DNA from: Paramicrobacterium chengjingii
GTDB taxonomy: Bacteria; Actinomycetota; Actinomycetes; Actinomycetales; Microbacteriaceae
Assembly: GCF_011751765.2 (NCBI RefSeq)
Contig: NZ_CP061169.1
Location: 434,001 to 498,000, forward strand
Length of the DNA: 64,000 bases
Direction: 5' to 3'
The translations under genes and the position numbers were made by a program. The notes below the pieces were generated by a model, which saw only the letters and a list, made by a program, of their open reading frames with translations, did no database searches and was not told where the DNA came from. Positions 33,397 through 43,814 of the stretch are shown piece by piece; within the stretch, counting starts at the first letter, position 1, and every line of letters starts with the position of its first letter.

Positions 33397-34716
33397 TCAG
33401 TTGTCGATGACGAGGTCCTGCAGAAGGTCGAGCGCCTTCTGCCAGGCTTCATCTGCTGTCGCTTCCTGCTGGTCGAGCAGGTTGAGCGCTGGCCCGAAGA
33501 CGTTCTCCTGAATGACGGAGTCGTCAGGGCCCTTGAACTGCGCTTCCACGCCCTTGGCACGTTCGGCGAGGATCGCACCGGTGGGGGCGTCGTTGAACAG
33601 CTCGTTCGGTGTTGCTTCTTCGGCGAGCGTCTCTTCCGCTTTAATAGTGCTCGGGAAGTTGTTCGCTGCCTTGGACTGCTTCACCTGCTGCTCGGGATCG
33701 GTCAGCCATGCGGAGAGTTCGGCAGCTGCCTCAATGTGCTCTGACGTGGTGGGAACCGAGAGGAACGATCCGCCCCAGTTCACGGGTCCGCCAGGGAAGA
33801 CGTCGGCGAAGTCCCAGCCTGTGCTGGCGTCGCCGCCGCCGGACTCAAGTGAGCCCTGAATCGTGCCGAGCATCCAGCCCGGGCAGACGAACGTTGCGAA
33901 GGAGCCGTCAACGAAGGCCTTGCCTCCGCCCCAGTCCCACGCGGTCTGTGCGGCGGACTGGCCGTTCAGCGTCGCCTCGGCGAGCTGGTTGAAGCGATCA
34001 TGCATCTCGGTGTTGCCGTCGATGTTGAGCTCGCCGTCCTCGGTGTAGTAGCCCTCGTCCATCTGGTTGACCATGGAGTTCCAGACGAAGCCCGAGTGGT
34101 CGTACCACGCCTTGCCGGTCTTCTCTGTGTACTCGGCCCCCAGCTCGAAGTAGGTGTCCCAGCTTGCGTCGTCTCCGCCAAACAACTCGGCTACCTCGTC
34201 GCGATCGGTTGGGAGCCCTGCCTGCTCGAACAGCGGGCCGTTAAAACAGAGGCCGGTCGGGCCGATGTCTGTTCCGTAGCCGATGACGCGCCCGTCAGGG
34301 TCGGTGCCCTGCTCGAATTTCCAGTCGAGCCAGCGGTCCTTGATGTCTTGTGCGCCGTACTCGTTGAGATCGACGAAGCGGTCAGACACTTCCATGATGG
34401 CGCCGAGCCAGCCTTCTTCGACGGCGACGATGTCGCTCAGGCCGGAGCCGGCTGCGAGCTTCGTGAAGGCATCGGTGCGTGCGTTGCCGCCCGTGTCGAT
34501 GTTTGTCGGCTTGATGGTGATGTTCGGGTGAAGTTCTTCGTACTCCTTGTAGAGGTCGTCGTAGCCGAAGGTGCCGAACGTCGTGATGGTGAGGGTGATG
34601 TCTTCATCACCGGATGCTGCTGAGCCGCCGTCTGCTGAACAGCCTGTGGCAAGCATTGCGAAGGCGGCAACACCGGCAACGGTTGCTGCTGCTTTGGTGC
34701 GTCGTGAGAGTTTCAC
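33397..34716 (-). CDS. Sugar ABC transporter substrate-binding lipoprotein (CUT1, CebE-like role)
   Basis: The second of two adjacent GTG codons (34716, V-K-L-S-R-R-T-K) has AGGAG at the right distance and is taken as start, giving 439 residues; the first (34722) overlaps the ribosome site. A lipoprotein signal ends in M-L-A-T-G-C with the lipidated cysteine at about residue 26. The mature protein has the family 1 binding-protein pattern: I-T-L-T-I-T-T-F-G, L-A-A-G-S-G-L-S-D-I-V-A-V-E, and C-P-G-W-M-L-G. It opens an operon with permeases and a beta-glucosidase, so cellobiose or other beta-glucosides are likely ligands. Confidence 0.9.
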   Translation of the reverse strand: MKLSRRTKAAATVAGVAAFAMLATGCSADGGSAASGDEDITLTITTFGTFGYDDLYKEYEELHPNITIKPTNIDTGGNARTDAFTKLAAGSGLSDIVAVEEGWLGAIMEVSDRFVDLNEYGAQDIKDRWLDWKFEQGTDPDGRVIGYGTDIGPTGLCFNGPLFEQAGLPTDRDEVAELFGGDDASWDTYFELGAEYTEKTGKAWYDHSGFVWNSMVNQMDEGYYTEDGELNIDGNTEMHDRFNQLAEATLNGQSAAQTAWDWGGGKAFVDGSFATFVCPGWMLGTIQGSLESGGGDASTGWDFADVFPGGPVNWGGSFLSVPTTSEHIEAAAELSAWLTDPEQQVKQSKAANNFPSTIKAEETLAEEATPNELFNDAPTGAILAERAKGVEAQFKGPDDSVIQENVFGPALNLLDQQEATADEAWQKALDLLQDLVIDN

Positions 34717-34753
34717 GGTCACTCCTTTGTGGGTGGTGGGTTGGTGCGAGACG

Positions 34754-34793
34754 TGAGAGCGCTCTCATTTGGAGGCGTGAGAGCGCTCTCACG
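34754..34793. promoter_or_regulatory. Two LacI-type operators (TGAGAGCGCTCTCA) before the beta-glucoside operon
   Basis: TGAGAGCGCTCTCA occurs at 34754-34767 and again at 34778-34791; the second extends to a perfect 18-bp palindrome at 34776-34793. The centres are 24 bp apart. The sequence differs at two symmetric positions from the Streptomyces CebR box TGGGAGCGCTCCCA. The pair sits 38-77 bases upstream of the binding-protein GTG. Confidence 0.85.
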
Positions 34794-34936
34794 CAATCTG
34801 GAGAAGACTCTAAGCCGCGAAGCATCACTTTGTCAATGGGCACTCGGGTGCGCGTCATGGGTGATCATCAGGTTGCGCCGAATCGAGATCGCCTAAGATT
34901 GGGAAGATCCGGTCTCCCTGTTTTCCAAAGGTATCT

Positions 34937-35830
34937 ATGCGTCGCACGTCCCGAACCGCTGTCATGACAGCGCTGTTCGCCGCTGCGGCGATGCTTCTTG
35001 CGGGCTGTGCTGTTGCACCAGCGGATGCCGCGGCACGGCAACACTCTGATCGCCCCGTTCCGTTGGTCACGGCCACACCGGTTGCGATTCCAACCGTCTC
35101 CGAGGTCTCACCGGCATCCGGATCGCTCTCGGGCGGCGACACAGTCACTCTCACAGGAGAATCGCTATCTCAGGTGACCTCGGTGACGTTCGGAGATCGG
35201 GCAGCGAGCGAGCTCGCCGTCGTCGACCAGAACACCATCACCGTCGTTGCTCCGCGCCAGGCCACGTACCAAACGGGCACCGTTGAGATTGCCGCGATGA
35301 TCGGCGAACAAGCGGCTCCGGCATCCGGAGATCTCACGTACGAGTACACAGCAGTGACCGACGTCGACAGGCAGATGCAGTACGCGTTGACGTATTGGAA
35401 GGACTACAACGACGACGAGTGGGGCGACTACAATCCCCTCGGCGGGGACTGCGCAAACTTCGTGTCGCAGACCCTCGCAGCCCGGGGCTGGGAGCCGTCG
35501 AACACCTGGCATAACTACTCCGGATCGGCGACAACGGCGTGGGCTTTCGTGCCAGCTCTCGACAACTGGCTGCAGACCGTACCCGACGTCACGCGGCTCT
35601 CCAGCGACCAGCGGGACCAGATCGAGGTCGGCGATGTCGCCGTCTTCAGCTGGAGTGGCACCACCTACCGTGACCACGTGATGATCGTGTCTGACGTCGT
35701 CACCAACGACGACGGCAGCATCGACATCAAGCTCGTCGGGCATAACGTCGACAACGACTTCCGTGATTTCGACGAGACCGTCACCGAAGAGCACCCCGGT
35801 GGGGACGCCTGGTTCTACTCGATTCCGTAG
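34937..35830 (+). CDS. Secreted lipoprotein with IPT/TIG domain and putative amidase domain
   Basis: The 297-residue protein starts at an ATG behind AAAGG. The signal peptide ends in lipobox M-L-L-A-G-C (Cys24). Residues about 52-136 form an IPT/TIG immunoglobulin-like domain (P-T-V-S-E-V-S-P-A-S-G-S-L-S-G-G, then V-T-L-T-G). Residues about 143-297 match the amidase_6-type cysteine hydrolase domain: Cys172 in G-G-D-C-A-N-F-V-S-Q and His247 in Y-R-D-H-V-M-I-V, with the closing G-H-N-V-D-N motif. It probably acts on peptidoglycan or surface substrates outside the membrane. It stands alone between the sugar operon and pgm. Confidence 0.82.
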   Translation: MRRTSRTAVMTALFAAAAMLLAGCAVAPADAAARQHSDRPVPLVTATPVAIPTVSEVSPASGSLSGGDTVTLTGESLSQVTSVTFGDRAASELAVVDQNTITVVAPRQATYQTGTVEIAAMIGEQAAPASGDLTYEYTAVTDVDRQMQYALTYWKDYNDDEWGDYNPLGGDCANFVSQTLAARGWEPSNTWHNYSGSATTAWAFVPALDNWLQTVPDVTRLSSDQRDQIEVGDVAVFSWSGTTYRDHVMIVSDVVTNDDGSIDIKLVGHNVDNDFRDFDETVTEEHPGGDAWFYSIP

Positions 35831-36121
35831 CGGGGAGCTGGCAACCGCGTTATCGAACCGGGCCCCTCGAGGTGCGCCTCAGCGCCCCTGGTTGGCGTGA
35901 GGATGTTCAACCATTCGGATCTCTCGTGCGACACACCGCGATTTGGGCGGCGACACGCCGGTAACGGGGTCGGACCTCCGAATGAGTGAACGGTCGGGTG
36001 CGCGGCCGCGAAGGCCGGGATGCGTTGAGTGAGGGTGTGTGTCGAGACGGGTTCACGAGCACCGCGGGTCGGCGTCAGCAGCGAGCGCGCGACTCAGCAT
36101 CACAGATCGACGAGGGGTGTC

Positions 36122-37744
36122 TCAGCCTTTGAGCGCCGCATCGACGATGCTTTTCGCCTCGGTGAGCACTTGTTCGAGGTGCTCCGCACCGCGGAACGAC
36201 TCGGCATAGATCTTGTAAACGTCTTCTGTGCCGCTGGGGCGCGCAGCAAACCAGGCGTTCTCGGTGACGACCTTCACCCCGCCGATCGCGGCGTCGTTCC
36301 CCGGCGCGTGTGACAGCTTGGCAGTGATCTGCTCGCCAGCAAGCTCTGTGGCGCGAATGCTGTCGCCGTCGAGCTTCTTCAAAATGGCCTTTTGCTCAGT
36401 GCTCGCGGCTGCGTCGATGCGGCGGTATGCCGGTGCACCGAAGCGCTCGGTGAGTTGCGCGTACAGCTGCGACGGTGACGTGCCGGTGACGGCGCGAATC
36501 TCGGCGGCGAGAAGGCACAGCAGGATGCCATCTTTGTCGGTTGTCCAGACGGTGCCGTCCATGCGCAGGAAGCTGGCTCCCGCACTTTCCTCCCCGCCGA
36601 AGCCCACAGAGCCGTCGACGAGCCCGGGGACAAACCACTTGAAGCCGACCGGCACCTCCCACAGCGTGCGATCGAGGGATGCTGCGACACGGTCGATCAT
36701 CGAGCTCGAGACGAGCGTCTTGCCGACCGCGGCATCCGGATTCCACCCCGTGCGGTGCTGGTAGAGATACTCAACAGCCACGGCGAGGAAGTGGTTGGGG
36801 TTCATCAGCCCCGCGTCGGGGGTGACGATGCCGTGCCGGTCAGCATCCGCGTCATTGCCCGTGAGAATGTCATAGTCGCCCTGATGCTGCAGAACCGATG
36901 CCATAGCGGAGGGGCTCGACGGGTCCATGCGGATCTTGCCATCCCAGTCAAGCGTCATGAACCGCCACGTGGGGTCAACGAGTGGGTTTACAACAGTGAG
37001 GTCGAGGTCGTAACGATCTGCGATCGCCTGCCAGTAGTGCACGCTTGCCCCACCAAGGGGATCGGCGCCGATGCGGATGCCGGAGTTCTTGATGGCATCC
37101 ATGTCGATGATGTTCGCGAGATCATCGACGTAGCTGCCGCGAAAATCATAAGTGTCGACGGCGCTCGGCTCGGCGCGCTTCACCTCGGTGAGACCGCCCT
37201 CGATCAGCGCGTTGGCACGGTCGGCGATCCAGGTTGTCGCGTCGCTGTCGGCCGGACCACCGTGAGGTGGGTTGTACTTGAAGCCGCCGTCGCTCGGGGG
37301 ATTGTGGCTCGGCGTGATGATGATTCCATCGGCGCGATCGTGGTGTGCCGGATCGTTGTTGTACAGCAGAATCGCGTGGCTCAGCGCCGGCGTCGGCACA
37401 AAATCATCGAATTCGTCCACGAGCACGTGCACTTTGTTGCCCACGAGCACGTCGAGCGCTGTGGTGCGCGCCGGAGCGCTCAGCGCGTGGGTATCCGCGC
37501 CGAGAAAGAGCGGCCCCTCGACCCCGATCGACGCTCGATACTCCACGATCGCCTGCGTCGTCGCGGCAATGTGGTTCTCGTTGAACGCCGTGTTCAGCGA
37601 GGAGCCTCTGTGCCCGCTTGTTCCGAATGCCACGCGCTGAGAGGCGACCTCGGGGTCGGGCTTGAGCTCGTAGTACGCGGCTATCAGTGAGTCGATGTCG
37701 ACGAGGTCGTCGTCGGTGGCGAATGTTCCAGCACGCTCGGTCAT
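36122..37744 (-). CDS. pgm: Phosphoglucomutase (alpha-D-glucose phosphate-specific)
   Basis: The 540-residue enzyme interconverts glucose 1-phosphate and glucose 6-phosphate. The phosphoserine loop reads I-I-I-T-P-S-H-N-P-P-S-D-G-G, the magnesium loop T-G-N-D-A-D-A-D-R-H-G, the sugar loop G-F-G-G-E-E-S-A-G, and the C-terminal phosphate site A-R-P-S-G-T-E-D. The N-terminal A-F-G-T-S-G-H-R-G-S-S is also diagnostic. Length matches the Escherichia coli Pgm type. It is divergent from pheA with a 64-base gap. Confidence 0.95.
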   Translation of the reverse strand: MTERAGTFATDDDLVDIDSLIAAYYELKPDPEVASQRVAFGTSGHRGSSLNTAFNENHIAATTQAIVEYRASIGVEGPLFLGADTHALSAPARTTALDVLVGNKVHVLVDEFDDFVPTPALSHAILLYNNDPAHHDRADGIIITPSHNPPSDGGFKYNPPHGGPADSDATTWIADRANALIEGGLTEVKRAEPSAVDTYDFRGSYVDDLANIIDMDAIKNSGIRIGADPLGGASVHYWQAIADRYDLDLTVVNPLVDPTWRFMTLDWDGKIRMDPSSPSAMASVLQHQGDYDILTGNDADADRHGIVTPDAGLMNPNHFLAVAVEYLYQHRTGWNPDAAVGKTLVSSSMIDRVAASLDRTLWEVPVGFKWFVPGLVDGSVGFGGEESAGASFLRMDGTVWTTDKDGILLCLLAAEIRAVTGTSPSQLYAQLTERFGAPAYRRIDAAASTEQKAILKKLDGDSIRATELAGEQITAKLSHAPGNDAAIGGVKVVTENAWFAARPSGTEDVYKIYAESFRGAEHLEQVLTEAKSIVDAALKG

Positions 37745-37808
37745 ACGACCATTCTCTCAGTGCCGGTTCGGCCGGTGCACATTGTCTCGGGCGACTAGGC
37801 TCGATGCT

Positions 37809-38768
37809 ATGCCTCAGAACGACGCCTCCGCCCTCCGCACGTATAGCTATCTCGGGCCGCGCGGAACGTTTACCGAGGCGGCTCTTGCGCAGGTGTCAGA
37901 AGCCGAGGGGCAGATCTGGCGCAGCGTCAATAACGTCGGGGAGGCGTTCTCAGACGTCGCGAGCGGCGTCTCTCACGGGGCCGTCGTTGCTCTTGAGAAC
38001 TCGATCGACGGCGGGGTTTCGGCGGCGCAGGATGCCCTGGCCACCACGGCGGGTCTGCGTATCGTGGGCGAGTACCTCGTGCCCGTCGACTTCAACATCG
38101 TCGCGCAGCGCGGAATGACGCTCGAGCAGGTGTCTCATCTGAACGGGCATCCAGTTGCCTATGCACAGTGCAGACGCTGGATCGAGAAGCACCTTCCCAG
38201 GCACACGCACATCCCCTCGACGAGCAACGTCGCGGCGGCGGCGAACCTGCTCGAAAGCGACGTCGCCGATGCCGCCATCGCACCGCCGAACATCACGGAG
38301 CACTACGACCTCGAGGTGCTCGCCGAGCACATTGGCGACAACATCAACGCCGTCACGCGTTTCGCGCTCGTGACGACGTCGCGCAGCATCCCCGAGCCGA
38401 CGGGCGCCGACAAGACGAGCTTTGTCGCCGAGCTGCCGGTTGACCAGCCGGGCGCTCTGCTCGACATGCTCGAGCAACTCTCGACGCGCGGCGTCAATAT
38501 GACGATGATTCAGTCGCGGCCCATCGGCGACGAACTGGGCCGGTACCGGTTCGTGATCGACATCGACGGGCACATTCGAGACGAGCGTGTCGCCGATGCG
38601 CTCATGGGCATCCATCGCTTCAGCCCGCGCGTCACGTTCCTTGGCTCCTATCCGAGGGCAGACAAGGCACCCGTGCGCTTCGACGCCCGGTACGACGACG
38701 ACGTGTACATCGAGGCCCGCGACTGGCTGCGCGGCCTCATCTCGGGAGAGCCCAACCCGGAGGCGTAG
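37809..38768 (+). CDS. pheA: Prephenate dehydratase
   Basis: The 319-residue monofunctional enzyme makes phenylpyruvate for phenylalanine synthesis. The start is the ATG at 37809; the open frame to 37695 overlaps pgm. The catalytic half has Y-L-G-P-R-G-T-F-T-E-A-A, V-A-L-E-N-S-I-D-G-G-V and V-T-R-F-A-L-V-T-T, the T-R-F motif at the active site. A C-terminal ACT domain at about 210-290 (D-Q-P-G-A-L-L-D-M-L-E, then L-T-x-I-Q-S-R-P-like M-T-M-I-Q-S-R-P) would mediate phenylalanine feedback. It is followed by two small membrane-protein genes. Confidence 0.93.
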   Translation: MPQNDASALRTYSYLGPRGTFTEAALAQVSEAEGQIWRSVNNVGEAFSDVASGVSHGAVVALENSIDGGVSAAQDALATTAGLRIVGEYLVPVDFNIVAQRGMTLEQVSHLNGHPVAYAQCRRWIEKHLPRHTHIPSTSNVAAAANLLESDVADAAIAPPNITEHYDLEVLAEHIGDNINAVTRFALVTTSRSIPEPTGADKTSFVAELPVDQPGALLDMLEQLSTRGVNMTMIQSRPIGDELGRYRFVIDIDGHIRDERVADALMGIHRFSPRVTFLGSYPRADKAPVRFDARYDDDVYIEARDWLRGLISGEPNPEA

Positions 38769-38806
38769 GTACACACCGCGACCGCGATTCATCGAAGGAG
38801 CTGAAC

Positions 38807-39325
38807 GTGCCCGACCCGACAGCAGATTTTGACCCGCGCTTTGACCCGCGCTTTCAGCCGGGGTTCGACCCAGAAGTGCACAGCGACCGAACCCGCGCGT
38901 CGCGTCAGTCGACGAACGAAGCCCGTGCGAGCACGGATGCTCATGACGAGGTGCCCATTGTGGATGCCGAAGACCTCGCACACGGAGGAGCGCTCGACGA
39001 GAACGACCCTCAGGATGCCGCGGCCGCGCCGCCGCGCGGCGGCGTCGCGCTGCTTCTGCGCAACCCCTTCATATGGGTCATCGTCGTGCTAGCTGCAGCG
39101 CTCATCGCCTGGTCGCTGACCTCGTACGCGTCAGCGATCGAGACGACGTCGGACATTTTCTCTGGGACTTTCGGAAGCGACGAGGAGACCAAGGCCGAAT
39201 ACGCGTCTGCACAGTTCGCGATCGGCATAGCGCCGTTCACACTCGCCGTCGGAATTCTCGCGCTCGCCGGTGTCGCCTTCTTCGCCGCAGCGACATGGTG
39301 GCGCAAGCGGGACGCGAGACGATGA
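38807..39325 (+). CDS. Small membrane protein, unrecognised
   Basis: The 172-residue protein starts at a GTG behind AAGGAG. Its first 25 residues carry a repeat, D-P-R-F-D-P-R-F-Q-P-G-F-D-P, followed by a charged, probably cytoplasmic segment to about residue 80. Two membrane helices follow: about 87-112 (F-I-W-V-I-V-V-L-A-A-A-L-I) and about 140-165, ending in W-W-R-K-R-D-A-R-R. It overlaps the next gene by 4 bases (ATGA), so the two products probably work together. No family recognised. Confidence 0.75.
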   Translation: MPDPTADFDPRFDPRFQPGFDPEVHSDRTRASRQSTNEARASTDAHDEVPIVDAEDLAHGGALDENDPQDAAAAPPRGGVALLLRNPFIWVIVVLAAALIAWSLTSYASAIETTSDIFSGTFGSDEETKAEYASAQFAIGIAPFTLAVGILALAGVAFFAAATWWRKRDARR

Positions 39326-39843
39326 CATCGCGTCTCTCGCGACGCGCTCTCGTCACGACGTTCGTCGGCATCCTGCTGCTTGTCGGTGGCACGCTCGTGG
39401 TCGCCAACGGTCTGACGCACCGGTATGCATCGGCCCAGTCGGCGATTACGATTCATAGGCAGAAGCCTCCGGCCGATCTCAACGAGTACACGTACTACTC
39501 CTTCGAGGGCGACGGCAGCGGCGTTCTTGACGACAACCTTTCGTCCATCATCGACAGCATTTCGGATCTGTTGCTCTCTGACGCCGAGGCATCAGGGTCG
39601 TTTGAGATCCCGCGACTCGACGTCTATGTCGAAGACTCGAGTCTCGTCGCAGTGTCGGGCGCCGCTCCCGGATATCGGTCGTATGGCTACGGCACATTCT
39701 TTCAACCGTGGACTCCGCACGCGTACATGATCGCGCCGTTCATCGGAGGTCTGATCACGTTCGCCGGGCTCTTCTGGATGGCTGCACGCTGGCACGTGAC
39801 AGCATCCGTTCCACACCGTGAGATTGACGAAACCCCGCTGTAA
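39322..39843 (+). CDS. Small membrane protein with extracytoplasmic loop, unrecognised
   Basis: The 173-residue protein has an N-terminal membrane helix or uncleaved signal (about 8-28: L-V-T-T-F-V-G-I-L-L-L-V-G-G), an extracytoplasmic region of about 100 residues rich in Asp, Ser and Tyr, and a second helix at about 135-157 followed by a short tail. Its ATG overlaps the preceding membrane-protein stop. The pair might form a two-subunit membrane complex. Function unknown. Confidence 0.72.
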   Translation: MTSRLSRRALVTTFVGILLLVGGTLVVANGLTHRYASAQSAITIHRQKPPADLNEYTYYSFEGDGSGVLDDNLSSIIDSISDLLLSDAEASGSFEIPRLDVYVEDSSLVAVSGAAPGYRSYGYGTFFQPWTPHAYMIAPFIGGLITFAGLFWMAARWHVTASVPHREIDETPL

Positions 39844-39970
39844 CAGCGAAACTGTGTCTGGCCCCACGAAAGGTCACACCCCCTGTCTCGGTGCTTTGCG
39901 TGCCGCAATCCCGTATGCGCGTGCCCGCCAAGACGAGCTTCAGCCAGAGCAGCCTGATGCTTCGAAGTAA

Positions 39971-41341
<1,371 letters not shown>

Positions 41342-41395
41342 CCGCGTCACGTCGCGCCGCCCGGCCACGCCGTGCCGTCCGGCCCACACCGCAAC

Positions 41396-41442
41396 CGCCA
41401 AAATGGGCGAGGTTCTGCAACGAATCCTCGCCCATTTTGGCG
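41396..41442. terminator. Bidirectional terminator between gdhA and the lipid-kinase gene
   Basis: CGCCAAAATGGGCGAGG (41396-41412) and CCTCGCCCATTTTGGCG (41426-41442) form a perfect 17-bp stem with a 13-base loop. The A and T tracts inside the arms give a U-rich end in both directions. The core AAAxGGGCGAGG is shared with the terminator at 57026-57080. Confidence 0.85.
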
Positions 41443-41492
41443 AGCGCCCGGGACGGGTGTGGCTGCGGTCCGGTCCGGGGCGTGGCGGCGGG

Positions 41493-42512
41493 TCAGGCGT
41501 TGTCGGCAGCGCGCTGCTTTGCCGCCGCGCGGGAGCGCGGGGCCGGCACTTTTACCGTCAGCGCGAGCGCGTCGACCGTAAAGCGCGTCGCCGTTGTCAT
41601 GCCGATCTCATCGCCATCGAGCTCAAGCTGCTGCGGGTCGTCTGGCTTCACCGTCACCATGGGCGAGCGCAGGTACGTCACAGTGCGGTCGCGTCCCTCG
41701 GACGCTTTCAGAATGCGTCGTCCAATGCTGGAGCGACGCAGCACGCCGTTCTCCCAGCGCACCTTGCGCCACACCTGCAGCCACCCGAGGGCGCCCTTGG
41801 GCTGAAGCACAGCCAAGTCGAGCTTCCCGTCGTCGATCTTCGCATCGGGGAGCAGCTCGATGCCGGCCGGGAGCGTGCCGCAGTTGGCCACAAGAATGGT
41901 GCTGACGTGAGCACTGTGCGGCGCCGACTCCGCGAGCTGGTAGCGAATGCGAAATGGTTTGAGGTCTGCGAGTGAGCGCACGACAGCATCCGCGTATGCC
42001 AGCCACCCCACGGATTTCTTCAAATCGTCGTTGGTGTTCGCGATCATCTGTGCATCAATGCCCATGCCCGCCATCACGAGAAACACGTACTGCTGCGTGG
42101 GCACCTCTTCCGAACGAACTTCGGCGATGCCGATGTCGATCGCGCGGTCGCTGCCCGTATAGGCGACGGTCATCGACTGCTTGATATTGCTGAGCGGAAG
42201 ATCGAGGTTGCGTGCGAGCAGGTTGCCCGTTCCTGCGGGAACAATGGCAATCGGCACACCGCTCGAGCGCAGTCCTTCGGCCACGCAGCGCACGGTACCA
42301 TCGCCGCCCGCGGCGACAACGACAGACGCGCCCCTCTCGACGGCTTGTTTGGCCATGGAGACGCCAGGGTCATCGACAGTAGTTTCGACGAAGTGCGGTT
42401 CGCCCCACCCGTGTTCGGCGGCGCCCGCGGTGAAGATCCGCTTCAGCTTCTCGGCATCCGTCTTCACCGGGTTGAATACGATTGCCGCGAATTTCTCGCC
42501 TTCGACGCTCAT
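41493..42512 (-). CDS. Diacylglycerol kinase-family lipid kinase
   Basis: The 339-residue protein has the DAGK catalytic signature V-V-A-A-G-G-D-G-T-V-R-C-V at about 67-79 and P-A-G-T-G-N-L-L-A-R-N-L at about 97-108, with the N-terminal F-N-P-V-K segment. Such enzymes phosphorylate diacylglycerol or related lipids at the inner face of the membrane; the YegS/DgkB-like group is closest by motif. It converges on gdhA and is divergent from serS with a 36-base gap. Confidence 0.87.
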   Translation of the reverse strand: MSVEGEKFAAIVFNPVKTDAEKLKRIFTAGAAEHGWGEPHFVETTVDDPGVSMAKQAVERGASVVVAAGGDGTVRCVAEGLRSSGVPIAIVPAGTGNLLARNLDLPLSNIKQSMTVAYTGSDRAIDIGIAEVRSEEVPTQQYVFLVMAGMGIDAQMIANTNDDLKKSVGWLAYADAVVRSLADLKPFRIRYQLAESAPHSAHVSTILVANCGTLPAGIELLPDAKIDDGKLDLAVLQPKGALGWLQVWRKVRWENGVLRRSSIGRRILKASEGRDRTVTYLRSPMVTVKPDDPQQLELDGDEIGMTTATRFTVDALALTVKVPAPRSRAAAKQRAADNA

Positions 42513-42548
42513 AGAAGAAACCTACCCGCTTCCGCTTAGACTTGGCCT

Positions 42549-43814
42549 GTGATTGATCCCGTGATTCTGCGTGAAAACCCTGACCTCATCCGACGCTCGC
42601 AAGAAGCCCGCGGGTCCCGAGTCGAGAGCGTCGATGAGGCGATCGAGGCGGATGCTGCGCGGCGACGCGCGATCGGAGTCTACGAAGAGCTGCGCGCCGA
42701 GCAGAATGTCTTCAGCAAGAAGGTGGCGAAGGCACCGAAAGACGAGAAGAAGGCGCTCATCGCAGAGGTGCAGCAGCTGGCCGGGCGTGTGAAAGAGGCG
42801 CAGCGTGCCTCAAGCGAGGCCGAAGACGCTTTCACCGCCGTCGCCCGCACAATCGAGAACGTCATCATCGAGGGAATCCCGTCGGGCGGCGAAGACAACT
42901 TCGCACTTCTGCGCACCGAGGGGGAGCGGCCGACGTTCGACTTCGCACCGCGCGACCATCTGGAACTGGGGGAGAAGCTCGACGCGATCGACATGGCGCG
43001 AGGCACCAAGGTTTCTGGCGCGCGCTTCTACTATCTCAAGGGCATCGGCGCGCGCCTTGAGCTCGCGCTCATGACATTGGGCCTCGACAGGGCGCTCGAG
43101 GCTGGCTTCACCCCGCTCATCACGCCGACACTCGTGAAACCGGAGATCATGGCCGGAACAGGCTTTCTCGGCGAGCACTCTGATGAGGTGTACAAACTCG
43201 AAGCAGACGATCTCTACCTCACGGGCACGAGCGAGGTGGCGCTTGCCGGGTACCACGCCGACGAGATCGTCGACTTGTCGAACGGCCCGCTTCGCTATGC
43301 CGGATGGTCCACGTGCTACCGCCGAGAGGCCGGGTCGCACGGAAAAGACACACGCGGCATCATTCGCGTGCACCAGTTCAACAAACTCGAGATGTTCGTC
43401 TATACCGATCCCGCAGAGGCCGAGGCCGAGCACGATCGCCTGCTCGCGTGGCAGGAAGGGATGCTGCAGAGCCTCGGGCTGAGCTACCGCGTCATCGACA
43501 CGGCGGCCGGCGACCTGGGATCGAGCGCTGCCCGCAAGTTTGACGTTGAGGCGTGGGTGCCGACGCAAGATGCCTATCGTGAGCTCACGTCGACGTCGAA
43601 TTGCACAACCTTTCAGGCGCGCAGACTCGACACCCGTTACCGCACCGAATCGGGCAAGACGGCACCGGTTGCGACGCTCAACGGAACACTCGCGACAACG
43701 CGGTGGCTGGTTGCGCTGCTCGAGACGCATCAGCGCGCTGACGGCTCCGTCGTGATTCCCGAGGTGCTGCGCCCGTACGTCGGCGGACTCGAGGTCGCGG
43801 AGCCCGTGGCGTGA
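42549..43814 (+). CDS. serS: Seryl-tRNA synthetase
   Basis: The 421-residue class II enzyme charges tRNA-Ser. The N-terminal 110 residues form the long coiled-coil arm that grips the tRNA extra arm (Lys/Glu/Ala-rich, V-S-E-like pattern to about residue 100). Motif 2 reads [24 protein letters not shown]. Motif 3 includes [10 protein letters not shown]. Start GTG at 42549. The stop overlaps the HAD gene GTG (GTGA). Two tRNA-Ser genes follow within 4 kb. Confidence 0.96.
   Translation: MIDPVILRENPDLIRRSQEARGSRVESVDEAIEADAARRRAIGVYEELRAEQNVFSKKVAKAPKDEKKALIAEVQQLAGRVKEAQRASSEAEDAFTAVARTIENVIIEGIPSGGEDNFALLRTEGERPTFDFAPRDHLELGEKLDAIDMARGTKVSGARFYYLKGIGARLELALMTLGLDRALEAGFTPLITPTLVKPEIMAGTGFLGEHSDEVYKLEADDLYLTGTSEVALAGYHADEIVDLSNGPLRYAGWSTCYRREAGSHGKDTRGIIRVHQFNKLEMFVYTDPAEAEAEHDRLLAWQEGMLQSLGLSYRVIDTAAGDLGSSAARKFDVEAWVPTQDAYRELTSTSNCTTFQARRLDTRYRTESGKTAPVATLNGTLATTRWLVALLETHQRADGSVVIPEVLRPYVGGLEVAEPVA

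Noticed and set aside
35905-35985. Inverted arms CATTCGGA and TCCGAATG about 60 bases apart in the gap before pgm.
   Set aside because: Eight-base arms at that distance are easily expected by chance and lie outside any recognisable promoter.
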